Positions 17,474 through 27,456 are shown, counted from the stretch's first letter. The stretch: 64,000 bases of DNA from Deltaproteobacteria bacterium (GCA_020630875.1 JAHDIH010000001.1:682001-746000); one strand, 5' to 3'. Numbers and translations are program-made. The notes: a model not told the origin generated them from the letters alone.

Positions 17474-18231
17474 CGAAACTCCAAGACATTGTAGGTCATC
17501 TTGACGATATCCTTCAGATTAAGGATTTTAAAGACTATGGACCAAACGGGCTACAGATAGAAGGTTGTCCAGAGGTGAAGCGCGTTGTTTGCGGAGTTTC
17601 TGCAAACATGGAACTACTAGAGAAAGCGATTGAGCTGGACGCCCAGCTCGTGGTGGTTCACCACGGACTGATCTGGGGGCCAGGGCTCACTAGTATTTCT
17701 GGGGTTGTTGGAAAACGCGTTGCGGCATTCTGTAAGCAGGACATTTCCCTCGCTGCCTATCATCTTCCACTAGATAAACACGCAACGCTGGGAAATAATG
17801 CAGGGATAGCAAGGGCGCTGAACATCCCGGTAGTCGGCACGTTTGGAAACGTTCGCGGACACGACATCGGTCTGGTTTGTGAGTGGAACGACGCTAAATC
17901 CAAATCGACCTTCGAAAGTCTTATGCAAGAGGTTTTTGGTCGCATTCCTTTTCAGTTTTGGCATGGCCAAAGTAAGGTCCGCAGAGTTGGGATTTGCAGT
18001 GGAGCAGCTTCAGATCTTTTAGAGGCGGCAGCTTCGGCTGGTTGCGACTTGTTTTTGACCGGAGAGTTGGCTGAACGAGCCGGAGATACGGCCAAAGAGC
18101 TCTCTGTGAATCTGGTGGCCGCGGGGCACTATGCTACTGAAGTGTTTGGCCCTCAGTCTCTGGCCCAAGAATTACAAGCAAAATTCTCGAACTTGTCTGT
18201 GACGTTTGCTGGTACGCCAACTCCGTTGTAA
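17470..18231 (+). CDS. NIF3/YbgI-family dinuclear metal protein
   Basis: Member of the Nif3 (DUF34, YqfO/YbgI) family, often annotated as GTP cyclohydrolase I type 2 homolog; the physiological reaction is not settled. 253 residues matches the short form without the inserted PII-like domain. Metal-site motifs are visible: VVHHGLIWG near 65-72, YHLPLDKH near 97-104 and the C-terminal GHYATEVFG near 217-225. The N-terminal GPNGLQIEG block is typical. It is translationally coupled to the upstream lipoprotein gene and followed 12 bases later by serA. Confidence 0.92.
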   Translation: MTKLQDIVGHLDDILQIKDFKDYGPNGLQIEGCPEVKRVVCGVSANMELLEKAIELDAQLVVVHHGLIWGPGLTSISGVVGKRVAAFCKQDISLAAYHLPLDKHATLGNNAGIARALNIPVVGTFGNVRGHDIGLVCEWNDAKSKSTFESLMQEVFGRIPFQFWHGQSKVRRVGICSGAASDLLEAAASAGCDLFLTGELAERAGDTAKELSVNLVAAGHYATEVFGPQSLAQELQAKFSNLSVTFAGTPTPL

Positions 18232-18243
18232 AAACACAGGGTA

Positions 18244-19209
18244 ATGACAAATGGTTTTCGAGTTCTAATTAGCGATTCTCTATCTCAGGCCGCCGCGGAG
18301 GTGCTCACTTCAGCTGGAATTGAGGTCGACGACAGGGCAGGCATCAGCGCAGAGGAGCTAACGGAGACCATCGGAAGTTACGATGCGCTTATCGTGCGCT
18401 CGCGAACCAAAGTAACGAGTGACATTTTGTCGTCAGCATCCAACTTGAAACTCATTGGTAGAGCCGGCATCGGTGTTGACAACATCGATTTGGAAACCGC
18501 GGGGAAGAGCGGAATCATTGTTCAAAACGCCCCTACGGGTAACTCGGTCACCACCGCGGAACACGCCATTTGCCTGATGCTTTCTTTGACCCGCAACATT
18601 CCTCAGGGAACGATGTCGATGAAGTCCGGAAAGTGGGAAAAGAAGAAACTCGGAGGTCGTGAGATTTTTGGAAAAACATTGGGAATTGTCGGGCTGGGAA
18701 ATATCGGAAAAATTGTCGCCGATAGAGCTCGCGGACTGCGCATGAAAGTAATTGCCTCCGATCCGCTTTGCACGGCAGATGCTGCTGCAGAAGTTGGTGC
18801 GAAGCTTTGTTCTTTCGACGAACTTCTTGAGTCTGCCGACTACATCTCGATTCACACCCCAGCGAACAAGCACACCATAGGTCTATTTGGCGCTGAAGCT
18901 TTTGCGAAAGCGAAGCATGGCGTGTTCCTGGTCAACGCTGCCCGCGGAGGAATCGTAGACGAAGATGCGCTTTACCAAGCTCTGCAAGAAGGAATCGTTG
19001 CGGGGGCGGCATTGGACGTCTTTTCTCAAGAGCCGCCGGACAAGTCGAACCCTCTGGTTGGGCACGAGCGTGTGATCTGCACGCCGCATCTCGGAGCGTC
19101 CACGAAAGAAGCTCAAGAGAAAGTAGCGATAGAAATCGCAGAACAGATTCGTGATTTCGCATTGCGTGGAGAAAAACGTAATGTGGTCAATTCTCAGTGG
19201 ATTTCATGA
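18244..19209 (+). CDS. serA: D-3-phosphoglycerate dehydrogenase, short form
   Basis: NAD-dependent D-2-hydroxyacid dehydrogenase, likely catalysing the first step of serine synthesis. 321 residues: catalytic and nucleotide-binding domains only, with no C-terminal ACT or ASB domain, so no serine feedback site is present. The Rossmann motif GLGNIGKIVADRA lies near 158-170, Arg in NAARGGIVDE near 234-243, Glu in QEPP near 265 and His in TPHLGAST near 285-292. The substrate could be another 2-hydroxyacid, but GRAGIGVDNIDL supports SerA. It overlaps hisZ (ATGA). Confidence 0.87.
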   Translation: MTNGFRVLISDSLSQAAAEVLTSAGIEVDDRAGISAEELTETIGSYDALIVRSRTKVTSDILSSASNLKLIGRAGIGVDNIDLETAGKSGIIVQNAPTGNSVTTAEHAICLMLSLTRNIPQGTMSMKSGKWEKKKLGGREIFGKTLGIVGLGNIGKIVADRARGLRMKVIASDPLCTADAAAEVGAKLCSFDELLESADYISIHTPANKHTIGLFGAEAFAKAKHGVFLVNAARGGIVDEDALYQALQEGIVAGAALDVFSQEPPDKSNPLVGHERVICTPHLGASTKEAQEKVAIEIAEQIRDFALRGEKRNVVNSQWIS

Positions 19210-20375
19210 GTCGAGTCAGACTCCCCGCGGGAATGCGGGACTTTCTTCCGCATGCTGCTCGAAGACGTCGCCGAGTCACTCATGCTTTGATGGAAACCTT
19301 CCGGTTGCATGGTTACTTACCGGTATCGTCGCCTCTCTTTGAGCATGCCGAAGTTTTAGATCGCGGTTTGGGTGAAGAACTAAGGAAAGACGTTCTCAGG
19401 TTCGTTGGCGGAGATGGTGATGTTGTCGCCTTACGTCCAGACATCACGCCACAGATCGCGCGAATCGCAGCTCAGCGATTTTCCGCTGATGCTCCGCTTC
19501 GATTTTGCTATGAAGGGTTGGTCGCTCGTCGTGCTGACCAAAGCGGTAGACTTCAACAGTTGCAAGTAGGCGTAGAGTATTTGGGGGCGGGGCATGAGAT
19601 TGCCGACCACGAAGTGTTAGCCCTTGCAGCCGCATCGCTTGACAACGTGGGAGCTAAGAAATGGGTGATGGAAGTTGGCCACGTAGGTTTGGTAACCCAT
19701 GTGCTGAGCAAATTCGATGACGAGCATCGGCACGCTCTGCTGAAATTTCTCGAAAAGAAGGACATCACATCCGCGAGGAAATTTGCGAATACCCAAACCA
19801 AAGCTAAACGTGAACTGGTCCTTGGTTTTCTGGAGCTCGAAGGCAACCCTACAAGAGTTTTTAAGAAAGCCCTTTTGCTGAAAATCCCACAGTCGATAAA
19901 GCGTTCTCTTACTCAGCTGGCCGAGTCGGTTCGCGTTGCCAGGAAAAGTAATCGCTTCGCTGTGACTGCTGACCTAACTCAAGTTCGAGGGCTTTCTTAT
20001 TATTCAGGTCTTCGATTTGTCGTTCATGCGGAAGGAGCCAGCGACGTCATTGTGCGCGGAGGACGCTACGATGGCCTTGCAGAAAAGTTCGGGGCCTCTC
20101 TGCCTGGAGCGGGCTTTGGAATCAGCGTCGATAGATTGCTTGAGTGCGAGGTGACGTCTCTCGTCGAGAGAAAAATGGTTGCCGTCGTTGTGGATAAGTC
20201 ATGCCACGCCAAAGGAATCAAACAATGCGAAGCGTTGAGAAAAAAGGGTATCGGCGCTGCGTTGCATATCACCGCAAAACGTAAGCATATTCACTTGTTG
20301 CAGAACCACGGCTACGATCAAGTCATGTACATGAAGGACTCGCAGTGGTATGCCGCATCAGGCAGCGAAATCTAA
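19206..20375 (+). CDS. hisZ: ATP phosphoribosyltransferase regulatory subunit HisZ
   Basis: HisRS-like paralog that partners short-form HisG in the first step of histidine synthesis. 389 residues from the ATG at 19206. The GMRDFLP N-terminus, the RPDITPQIAR block (about 78-87), a GRLQQLQVGVE motif and a modified histidine-A type motif (TQVRGLSYYSG) are present, while no anticodon-binding domain follows. The hisZ-purA order seen here is also known from other proteobacteria. HisG is not in this window; a short HisG is expected elsewhere in the genome. Confidence 0.88.
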   Translation: MSRVRLPAGMRDFLPHAARRRRRVTHALMETFRLHGYLPVSSPLFEHAEVLDRGLGEELRKDVLRFVGGDGDVVALRPDITPQIARIAAQRFSADAPLRFCYEGLVARRADQSGRLQQLQVGVEYLGAGHEIADHEVLALAAASLDNVGAKKWVMEVGHVGLVTHVLSKFDDEHRHALLKFLEKKDITSARKFANTQTKAKRELVLGFLELEGNPTRVFKKALLLKIPQSIKRSLTQLAESVRVARKSNRFAVTADLTQVRGLSYYSGLRFVVHAEGASDVIVRGGRYDGLAEKFGASLPGAGFGISVDRLLECEVTSLVERKMVAVVVDKSCHAKGIKQCEALRKKGIGAALHITAKRKHIHLLQNHGYDQVMYMKDSQWYAASGSEI

Positions 20376-20398
20376 TCCGCAAGAAAAGAGAAGATAAG

Positions 20399-21670
20399 AT
20401 GGCAATAACAGTAGTAGTAGGTGCGCAATGGGGAGATGAAGGCAAAGGTAAGATCGTCGATTTGTTAGCCGACGAATCAGACTGCGTTGTTCGTACCGCC
20501 GGTGGTGCTAACGCGGGGCACACGCTCTGCGTGGGGGACGTAAAACTAGTAACCCATTTGCTCCCCTCGGGGGTACTGCATCCTGGTGTGGAATGTTTGC
20601 TTGGCGCAGGTATGGTGATTGACGTTGACACCTTGTTTGAGGAAATTGATGAAGCATTGTCACGTGGGTTGTTAGATACGACCAGTCGAATCAAAGTGTC
20701 TCCGAGAGCTCATGTCACGATGCCTTACCATCGCAAAATCGAATTAATAAGAGAGAAGTCGGCAAACGCAATCGGGACCACCAAAAGAGGTATCGGTCCC
20801 TGTTACGCGAGTAAGGCGGATCGCTTCGGTATAAGAATTAACGATTTGTTTTCTCCTTCGCGTCTTAGAACACTCATCGAACAAAATATCGCAGAACTAA
20901 ACCCGGTGTTTGTGGCCTTTGGGGACAGCGCAATTACAGCAACCGAGGTGGAAAGTATGCTTTCGACTGCGGCTGGTTGGGCGGAGAAACTCCGACCAAT
21001 GGTTGGTTCGGTAGTCGATGCGTTGGCCGAAATGCAGTCGCAAGATAAACGGATTCTTCTGGAAGGGGCTCAAGGCGCGATGCTCGATGTCGATCACGGA
21101 ACGTACCCGTTTGTAACTTCTTCCTCGACCACTTCGGCTGGAGCATGCCAAGGTGCGGGCGTCGGCCCCTCAGCTGTGACAAGAGTGATCGGGATCTGCA
21201 AGGCCTACACGACTCGCGTCGGCGCTGGTCCTTTTCCGTCAGAGCTTTCCATCGAAGCGTCGGAAAGTCTCCGTCAAAAGGGTGGGGAGTACGGGGCGAC
21301 AACCGGCAGACCACGAAGGTGCGGGTGGCTCGATCTTGTCGCGCTGCGTCATGCCGTGAGAATCAACGGGATCACTGAGCTTGCCATCACTAAAATCGAC
21401 GTTTTGTCCGGCGAACCGGAGGTTCTGGTGTGCATTGGCTACGAAATTGGCGGCATCACCGTGACTGAGTTTCCCGCAGACACGGCATCCCTCGATAACG
21501 CTAAACCGGTCTATAAGCGCTTCTCTGCATGGTCTAACGCAGAAGCGGATAAGCCTTTGGCGGACTCCACGGTCGAATTTTTAGAGTGTATCGAGTCGTT
21601 TGTCGGTGCAAAAGTCAGCATTGCGTCGGTTGGTCCGGGACGCAAGCAGACGATTTTTAGAGAAAAATAA
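20399..21670 (+). CDS. purA: Adenylosuccinate synthetase
   Basis: GTP-dependent conversion of IMP and aspartate to adenylosuccinate in AMP synthesis. 424 residues from the ATG at 20399, which is preceded by a purine-rich AAGAGAAG ribosome-binding sequence and the conserved MAITVVVGAQWGDEGKGK start. GAQWGDEGKGK carries the catalytic Asp and P-loop; a histidine in NAGH, the GTTKRGIGP loop, EGAQGAMLDVDHGTYPFVTSS and the late TTGRPRRCGW segment are all intact. It follows hisZ after 23 bases. Confidence 0.97.
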   Translation: MAITVVVGAQWGDEGKGKIVDLLADESDCVVRTAGGANAGHTLCVGDVKLVTHLLPSGVLHPGVECLLGAGMVIDVDTLFEEIDEALSRGLLDTTSRIKVSPRAHVTMPYHRKIELIREKSANAIGTTKRGIGPCYASKADRFGIRINDLFSPSRLRTLIEQNIAELNPVFVAFGDSAITATEVESMLSTAAGWAEKLRPMVGSVVDALAEMQSQDKRILLEGAQGAMLDVDHGTYPFVTSSSTTSAGACQGAGVGPSAVTRVIGICKAYTTRVGAGPFPSELSIEASESLRQKGGEYGATTGRPRRCGWLDLVALRHAVRINGITELAITKIDVLSGEPEVLVCIGYEIGGITVTEFPADTASLDNAKPVYKRFSAWSNAEADKPLADSTVEFLECIESFVGAKVSIASVGPGRKQTIFREK

Positions 21671-21715
21671 AATACTTTCAAAGGAATGTTTGTTGCGGAA
21701 TGTCTAATCGATAAT

Positions 21716-21745
21716 TTGCAAAGGCCTGTCGCAAGTTCGTATAAT
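21716..21745 (+). promoter_or_regulatory. Sigma70-type promoter of the AgmX-like gene
   Basis: TTGCAA (21716-21721), an 18-base spacer and consensus TATAAT (21740-21745). Unlike many genes here, it leaves a leader of about 35-40 bases containing an AGAAGGA ribosome-binding site just before the ATG at 21789. Confidence 0.65.
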
Positions 21746-21788
21746 GAACAAGAATTCGGCGACTTAAGGGGCCTAGAAGGACCGTATC

Positions 21789-23423
21789 ATGAAAATAATC
21801 TGCGACGCGTGTAGCGCGAAATATTCGATTGCTGACGAAAAAGTCAGGGGAAAAGTGTTCAAAATCCGGTGCAAGAAATGCAGCAATGTGATTCTTGTGC
21901 GTGGGGACGAACCAGAACCAGCACCAATGGAGGCTCAAGCTCCTGCGGCAACTACCGTCTCGCCAAGACCCGCGGGGATTGCCGACGAGTGGTACGTAGT
22001 CATCAACCAGGAACAGGTCGGTCCGCTTGCGCCATCTCAGGTTCGTGAAAAAATCGAACAGGGAGAAATCAACGGCGACACCTTTGCATGGAAAGAAGGC
22101 ATGGCGGACTGGGTGGGACTTTCCACTCTGTCCGAATTCAAAGATGCGACCGATGCTGCTGTTGCCGCTGCCGAAGCTGCAGCTGCCGCAGATGCGTTTA
22201 CCCAAGGTACCGTAGACCGACCCGCAGATGACTTAGCAGCGGCCGGTGCCGCCAGTGCAGATGCGGTAGCGGACGCGGTTCCCGCGGCAGGCGCAAGAGA
22301 GCCCAGCGACAGCGGTATGTTTAGCACCTCAGCTGCGTCTACTTCGAACGGAGAGCAGCGTCTCACGGGGGAACGAAACGAAAATTCTGTATTGTTTTCG
22401 CTCAACAATTTGTCCGCTTTAGCAAGTGACAAACCCAAAGCAGCAGCGTCCTCAGGCGGAGCTGCCCCCGCTCCAGGACACGCTCAAGCAGGCGGGCAAG
22501 AAGGATCGGGACTCATCGACATTCAATCGATGGCTCAAGTTTACCTTGGCGGCCAATCGGCAGCGGCTCCCGCTGGCACCGCAGATGACATTCCTGTTTT
22601 CAGTTCCACCAACAACTTCAACCAGCCTTCGCCGGTATTGATGCCGCAAGTTGCTGCTTCCTCCAATGAGGGCAACAAAAAGATGATGTATGCGCTGTTC
22701 GCGCTTATCGGACTCATTGCAATCGTAGGTGTTGTATTAGTGATGATGCTGATGGGGGGAGATGATGAGGATAAGAAGACGGTCGCCAAGAATGATATTT
22801 CATCGGCTGCCGCAGCAGACGATGATGGCAGCGACTCTTCTGAGCCTGCCGACGACAAAGACGAGAAACAGGAAGCATCATCATCGGTAGCCGCAATGGC
22901 CTCGTCTGCAGCCTCAGAGGTGGCTTCTTCTGAGTCTTCGACGGTAGAAGACAAAGCGTCATCACGACGCTCTAGTAAAAGCTCCAAGAAGAGTCGTTCG
23001 TCTAAGAAAAGTTCTAAGAAAAGTTCTAGGAAAAGTTCTTCTAGGAAGACCAGCACGAAGTGCGACGAAGTAAGCTGTCTACTTGCTGACAACCCGAAAC
23101 CATCTTGCTGTAAAAAATACAGTGGTGGTGGAAGCGGCGGTACGAGCGGTGGTTCGTCGTTAAAGGATCAGTTGGACAAGAGTGACATTCGCTCTGGTAT
23201 GTCTCGGGTGAGTGGTAAAGCGAAAGCTTGTGGTAAACGACACTCGGCCAAAGGTCGCGTCAAAATTAGTGTGAAGGTTGCACCGAGCGGTCGCGTATCG
23301 AGCACATCGGTGAGATCTTCTCCCAGCCCAGCATTGGGGTCGTGCGTTGCAAGGGCCGCCAAATCCGCTAAGTTCAAACGTACGAAACGTGGGCGTACGT
23401 TCACTTACCCGTTTGTTTTCTAG
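21789..23423 (+). CDS. AgmX/GltJ-like zinc-ribbon, GYF-domain membrane protein
   Basis: 544 residues. Order of parts: zinc ribbon (CDAC near 6 and CKKC near 37; MJ0042 type), GYF_2-like domain (EWYVVINQEQVGPL to WVGLSTLSEF, about 66-118), Ala-rich linker, motif NSVLFSLNNL (about 200-209), motif GSGLIDIQSMA near 240, one membrane helix (about 298-320), a Ser/Lys-rich low-complexity stretch (about 395-422), Cys pairs, and a C-terminal AgmX/PglI-type TonB-like domain ending in YPFVF. This resembles Myxococcus GltJ/AgmX of the gliding machinery. The N-terminus is presumably cytoplasmic and the C-terminus periplasmic. A motility role is inferred only. Confidence 0.85.
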   Translation: MKIICDACSAKYSIADEKVRGKVFKIRCKKCSNVILVRGDEPEPAPMEAQAPAATTVSPRPAGIADEWYVVINQEQVGPLAPSQVREKIEQGEINGDTFAWKEGMADWVGLSTLSEFKDATDAAVAAAEAAAAADAFTQGTVDRPADDLAAAGAASADAVADAVPAAGAREPSDSGMFSTSAASTSNGEQRLTGERNENSVLFSLNNLSALASDKPKAAASSGGAAPAPGHAQAGGQEGSGLIDIQSMAQVYLGGQSAAAPAGTADDIPVFSSTNNFNQPSPVLMPQVAASSNEGNKKMMYALFALIGLIAIVGVVLVMMLMGGDDEDKKTVAKNDISSAAAADDDGSDSSEPADDKDEKQEASSSVAAMASSAASEVASSESSTVEDKASSRRSSKSSKKSRSSKKSSKKSSRKSSSRKTSTKCDEVSCLLADNPKPSCCKKYSGGGSGGTSGGSSLKDQLDKSDIRSGMSRVSGKAKACGKRHSAKGRVKISVKVAPSGRVSSTSVRSSPSPALGSCVARAAKSAKFKRTKRGRTFTYPFVF

Positions 23424-23440
23424 GGTCTTACCACTTGATG

Positions 23441-23464
23441 CCTATCGGTCCCTTGACCGGTAGG
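23441..23464 (+). terminator. Stem-loop after the AgmX-like gene
   Basis: CCTATCGGTC (23441-23450), a CCTT loop and GACCGGTAGG (23455-23464) form a 10-bp stem with one G-U pair, 17 bases after the stop codon. There is no T-tract, so termination efficiency is uncertain. It overlaps the -35 of the next gene. Confidence 0.45.
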
Positions 23465-23482
23465 TTGGCTATTAATTAGGCT
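23453..23482 (+). promoter_or_regulatory. Predicted leaderless promoter of the metal-binding-repeat lipoprotein
   Basis: TTGACC (23453-23458), an 18-base spacer and TAGGCT (23477-23482) end 7 bases before the GTG at 23490. The -35 lies inside the stem-loop 23441-23464. Confidence 0.45.
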
Positions 23483-23489
23483 CACACTT

Positions 23490-24848
23490 GTGAGAATCCT
23501 AATTCCAATCTGTTGTTTGTTTGCGTGCGGTTCTGGGCAAGAGAAGCTAGCACCACTATTTGAGGAGATCCCGCCGTGCATGGGGGAGGTTGTAATGCCG
23601 ACTCAGGGCACGCATTTGCAAATCATTTCGACTCTGAAGATTGGCGGAAAAGATGATGGGTTTGACTTTGATGGTGACGGAACCATCGATAACAAGCTTT
23701 GGAGCTTGAGTGGACTCTCGACTCCGGAGATTCAGTCTTCTTTTGATCGAAACGATCTTATTATTCCCTTTGAGTTTTTTGACACGCCAAGTGCAGAGGT
23801 AGATTCCTGCGTAAAATTTGGTACGTACATCGGGCTGGTAAGGCTAGATCGGGATGCGGATGGCGAAGTTACAAGTAAAGCGGGAGGAGACTGTAACGAC
23901 CTGGTTGCCGAGATAAAGAGAGGAGCCACAGAGAACCTTACGAATGGCATTGATGATAACTGCGACGGGGATATCGATGTTGACGATAACACCACAGTGG
24001 CGGCGACAGCGGCCAATGACTTGGACATGGATGGAATTACCGTAGGACAAGGTGACTGCGACGACACAGAAGCAACGGTTTTTCCCGGCAACGCCGAAAT
24101 CTGCGGCGATGGACTTGATAACGACTGCGATGGCAACGCCGACTACTCGGTAGTTAATGGCAGTGACGTTTGCAGCCCGTACACCGTGGAGAGTGCCAAG
24201 CCGATAATGCTTGATCCTATTTCTTTCGATTCAAACGGAGATGCTAAAATTACATTTAACGCGGCTTCGATTACTGAAGTCGAAGGAAAACTGATTCTGA
24301 ATGCCGGCCCCTCGTTCTTCGCCATCAGTATTCCTGCTGGGTTAGACCTAATGTTGGATCTCGAAATTACTGGTGCAACGATTACGGGAGAAATAGAAAA
24401 AGTCGGCGACACCTTCCGTATTGTGAATGGCAGACTTGGCGGTGTCATCAATCCACAATCGATGGATAATGTCACCGGGCTCGACGTACCAGAGATTGGA
24501 CTAGTTCCTGAAAATACGCTCCTCGATGCGATGTTTGGACAACTAAAGACGCTACTGACACTTCCTAGACTCGACGACTCACCTTACCCAGGTTGCTCTA
24601 CTCCAGATGTCGATGTCGACAGAGATGGCCTCGAAGGTTTTTGCGACTCTGATCCCACCGATGACATTAAGACCGTTGACATCTGTATCGATGGTGATGG
24701 CACCGTGATTAAAGATGAGGTTGATGCACAGGGAAACGTTACTAAGCAGTGTACCGACGCCGTTGACGAAAACGGAGTGCTTCGTTTTCAGGATGGTGTA
24801 TCCGTTAACCTGAACTTTGATACGGTCCCCGCGCTACTCAACCAGTAG
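23490..24848 (+). CDS. Lipoprotein with MopE-type metal-binding repeats
   Basis: 452 residues. The short N-terminus ends in a lipobox (CCLFAC then GSG). Residues about 105-215 carry Asp/Asn-rich repeats of the MopE or thrombospondin-3 type ([62 protein letters not shown]), expected to bind calcium or another metal and to be stabilised by disulfides. The remaining C-terminal half looks like beta-rich surface protein with another [15 protein letters not shown] unit near 375. Probably located at the cell surface. Its end overlaps the convergent threonine aldolase gene by 15 bases. Confidence 0.8.
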   Translation: MRILIPICCLFACGSGQEKLAPLFEEIPPCMGEVVMPTQGTHLQIISTLKIGGKDDGFDFDGDGTIDNKLWSLSGLSTPEIQSSFDRNDLIIPFEFFDTPSAEVDSCVKFGTYIGLVRLDRDADGEVTSKAGGDCNDLVAEIKRGATENLTNGIDDNCDGDIDVDDNTTVAATAANDLDMDGITVGQGDCDDTEATVFPGNAEICGDGLDNDCDGNADYSVVNGSDVCSPYTVESAKPIMLDPISFDSNGDAKITFNAASITEVEGKLILNAGPSFFAISIPAGLDLMLDLEITGATITGEIEKVGDTFRIVNGRLGGVINPQSMDNVTGLDVPEIGLVPENTLLDAMFGQLKTLLTLPRLDDSPYPGCSTPDVDVDRDGLEGFCDSDPTDDIKTVDICIDGDGTVIKDEVDAQGNVTKQCTDAVDENGVLRFQDGVSVNLNFDTVPALLNQ

Positions 24849-25838
24849 TGCGTACTGTTTTCCTGCTTCGGCGCACTGTGCTTCTGTAACTTGCAGATGG
24901 GTCACGGCCCGAATACGGTCGTTTCCCATTGGTAACATCAATACGCCAGCGTCAGACAGCTGCTTGCATAGCTCTATGGCGTTCGACTTGGGAGCTGGCA
25001 GCATCACGATGTTGGTTTGTGGTGCCTGAGCTCCAAAACGAATTGCTCGAGATGTTTCGAAAAGTGTGGCTGCTGCCACGTGGGTTTCAGAAAGTTTCTT
25101 AAAGTTGTGCTGCAGCGCGAACAACCCTGCTGCAGCAACAATCCCAGCTTGTCGCATGGCACCGCCCAGCTGCCTACGGAGGGCGCATGCTTTGGTAATC
25201 TTACTATTCGTGGACGCCAATACCGATCCTACCGGTGCACCAAGTCCTTTGGACAAACATACACTAATGGTTTCGAATCCATCGGCTAGTGAAGAAAGCG
25301 CTGTTTTATCTTTGGCTGCGTGCCAAAGTCGCGCTCCATCAAGATGACACGCAAGCCCTAAGTTAGTGGCTTGGGCTACTACCTTTTTTAGCAGGTTCGG
25401 TTCCCAGACCGTTCCCCCTGCTAGGTTATGAGTATTTTCTACCCAAACCAGCGAAGTTCTGGGACGCCCATAGCCACTCGGTTGACAATGAGCGAGGATG
25501 TCATCAGGAGAAAATTGTCCAGATTCACCTATTGGAACTAGTTGAACTCCCGCAAGGGCTGCTGCGGCGCCCCCCTCAAAGTGGCGTACATGAGCGTGAG
25601 ATGGCGTGAGCACCTCTTGTCCCGGCTGACTGGACAGACGCATTGCGATCTGATTGGCCATCGTTCCACTTGGAACAAATAGCGCCGCTTCCTTTCCGAG
25701 AAGGCTCGCAATAGTTTTTTGGAGTTTGTTGACCGTTGGATCTTCTCCGTACACATCGTCTCCGACTTCCGCATCGGCCATGGCTTGCCGCATCTCAGTG
25801 CAAGGTTTGGTAACGGTGTCAGAGCGAAGATCGATCAC
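24834..25838 (-). CDS. ltaE: Low-specificity L-threonine aldolase
   Basis: PLP-dependent cleavage of threonine or allo-threonine to glycine and acetaldehyde; fold type I beta-eliminating lyase family. 334 residues. The [10 protein letters not shown] start (3-12), [23 protein letters not shown], the [10 protein letters not shown] aspartate block and the PLP lysine in [12 protein letters not shown] (about 196-207) are intact. The GTG start overlaps the stop of the upstream 140-residue gene (GTGA). Specificity for the L or allo form cannot be told from sequence. Confidence 0.93.
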   Translation of the reverse strand: MIDLRSDTVTKPCTEMRQAMADAEVGDDVYGEDPTVNKLQKTIASLLGKEAALFVPSGTMANQIAMRLSSQPGQEVLTPSHAHVRHFEGGAAAALAGVQLVPIGESGQFSPDDILAHCQPSGYGRPRTSLVWVENTHNLAGGTVWEPNLLKKVVAQATNLGLACHLDGARLWHAAKDKTALSSLADGFETISVCLSKGLGAPVGSVLASTNSKITKACALRRQLGGAMRQAGIVAAAGLFALQHNFKKLSETHVAAATLFETSRAIRFGAQAPQTNIVMLPAPKSNAIELCKQLSDAGVLMLPMGNDRIRAVTHLQVTEAQCAEAGKQYALLVE

Positions 25839-26257
25839 TTGGGAGGTTCTTTCTCTTCCTTTTTTTCGTCTTCAGGAGGCTTTGAAGGGGCAGGCTTTTT
25901 GGCAGGGAGAGCATTTTCTTCTTTGAGTTTGGAGTTCAATGCCGACTGCAACATGTCTTCTTGATATGGCGGACGATCCTTGATGTGAATGATAACCCTC
26001 GTGCCAACCGCTCCGGATTGTGTTTTTTCTTTCGACAGCTGGATACTGGCCGGGAAAATTTGTCCGTCGTCTTTGTACTCGAATAACAGGTATCCCGTTT
26101 CTTTGTCTTTCTCGGTAATTTTGAGATTCAAGTCCACTCGAAGAAGCCGAACGGCCGTAGACCAAACCGCGCTTATGTCGTATTCCAAGTTTGTTTGAGT
26201 TTTGGCGTGAGCGGCAATGGAACAGCTAAGAAAGATTGCTAGTAGTAGTTTCTTCAT
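25835..26257 (-). CDS. Small secreted hypothetical protein
   Basis: 140 residues with a clear Sec signal peptide ([18 protein letters not shown], cleavage after about 18). The mature domain (about 20-110) has alternating strands and one helix ([34 protein letters not shown]), and the C-terminus is a Lys/Glu/Pro-rich tail. No family recognised, though the domain order recalls small periplasmic proteins of the DUF3568/BamC-like kind. It sits between the YbhN-like gene, which it overlaps by 32 bases, and ltaE, which overlaps by 4, so all three are likely one transcript. Confidence 0.68.
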   Translation of the reverse strand: MKKLLLAIFLSCSIAAHAKTQTNLEYDISAVWSTAVRLLRVDLNLKITEKDKETGYLLFEYKDDGQIFPASIQLSKEKTQSGAVGTRVIIHIKDRPPYQEDMLQSALNSKLKEENALPAKKPAPSKPPEDEKKEEKEPPK

Positions 26258-27299
26258 CGGATTTCCTCTGATAGATGTCGCCGAAAGAGACGAGTGGGGT
26301 CATTAAAAATAACCCGCCTATGCCGATGTACCAAACAAACTGCGAAATATGGATTAGGATGCCGTAGATTAGGCCGCTTGATTGAGCGACGGCTTCTGGA
26401 ATAAAGAGAGAAAGACCAAGAATTACGAATGCTTGGAACTGACCAGCCATTCCTGGGGCATTGGGAATCATTAGACCAACCGCTAAAAGCCCCATGGTGG
26501 CGTAAGCACCCAAAAGGGGAAGGCTTGCGAGTTCACTGGCCGTCGCCTCGCCAAGCCCGACGGCGAGAAACCACATGCCAAAACCATTGGCCAACCAATA
26601 CAGGATTGTCCAGAAGACAAAAGGGAAGAGGTTGGCGCGGTCTTTCAAAATTTGAAACCCACTAATTAGCTTCTTCACGAATCCTTCAATTTTCTTAGAA
26701 AAGTTTGGAGCGACCCATGGCGTTAGTGTGCATCTCACCGACCACTTGGCCGTAAACTCGGGTACCAGCAAGGAACCCAACAAGAAAACAAATCCCGCGG
26801 CGAACACAGAAAGTGCGATTGCAGCTGTGGGAAGCATCCAGTTAGGAGAATCAGGACTTTTTAGCACCATAAAGGTCACAAACACGAACGTGGAAACCAG
26901 TAGTCCATCCATCACGCGCTCTACTGCCACTGCACCGAGCCCGGCAGAAGCAGATATTCCAGTATGTTTGCGAAACAGCACCGGACGAACGAACTCGCCG
27001 AGTCGAATGGGAAGAAGTAGCACGGCCATGTAGCCGACCGAGTTGATTGCTACGACTTTTTTAAGCGGCAGTTCTGTTTTCAGCGCCGCCAGTAAGTATT
27101 TCCAGCGGTAGCTTCTGCAGAAGTGAACCACCACCAAACTCGCGAGGTATCCTGCGACATAAGGCGCGAGGGTTCCCCAATCGAGGGTGGTCCATGCGTT
27201 TCGAAGAGCCGCTTTCTCTTCAGCAGAACTCGGCCACACCAGGTAGACGCAGATCGCCAATACGCCCACGGAGATCGCCATTTGAACCAACAGTTTCAC
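26226..27299 (-). CDS. YbhN/UPF0104-family membrane protein (LPG synthase TM-like)
   Basis: 357 residues with about eight membrane helices, homologous to the flippase-like membrane part of lysylphosphatidylglycerol synthases but without the aminoacyltransferase domain. Family marks are the RSYRWKYLL loop (about 65-73), LPIRLGEFVRP (about 97-107), an AVERVMDGL motif (about 123-131) and the late P-N-APGMAGQFQAF segment. Such proteins are thought to help move or sort lipids or glycolipids. The GTG start at 27299 is the first good one. It heads the unit with the secreted 140-residue gene and ltaE. Confidence 0.87.
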   Translation of the reverse strand: MKLLVQMAISVGVLAICVYLVWPSSAEEKAALRNAWTTLDWGTLAPYVAGYLASLVVVHFCRSYRWKYLLAALKTELPLKKVVAINSVGYMAVLLLPIRLGEFVRPVLFRKHTGISASAGLGAVAVERVMDGLLVSTFVFVTFMVLKSPDSPNWMLPTAAIALSVFAAGFVFLLGSLLVPEFTAKWSVRCTLTPWVAPNFSKKIEGFVKKLISGFQILKDRANLFPFVFWTILYWLANGFGMWFLAVGLGEATASELASLPLLGAYATMGLLAVGLMIPNAPGMAGQFQAFVILGLSLFIPEAVAQSSGLIYGILIHISQFVWYIGIGGLFLMTPLVSFGDIYQRKSDEETTTSNLS

Positions 27300-27427
27300 A
27301 AGTTGTTGGCCAGCAAAGAGGTTATCTCAATAAAATTAGTCAATTAGAACGCACAATACTCTACGTCGGAATTGTGGTAAAGACGCTTCGTGGTTGTGCA
27401 AGTCGAATTCTGGTCAAAAACTGACGA

Positions 27428-27456
27428 TTGCAGAGCTACCCCTCGAATGCTATTAT
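27428..27456 (+). promoter_or_regulatory. Promoter of the tandem coiled-coil genes
   Basis: TTGCAG (27428-27433), a 17-base spacer and TATTAT (27451-27456) lie about 37 bases upstream of the ATG at 27494. It probably drives at least the first two of the three paralogs. Confidence 0.5.

Noticed and set aside
22541..23092. 183-codon open frame antisense to the AgmX-like gene
   Set aside because: Leu/Ser/Glu low-complexity translation of the Ser/Lys repeat on the opposite strand, not a gene.
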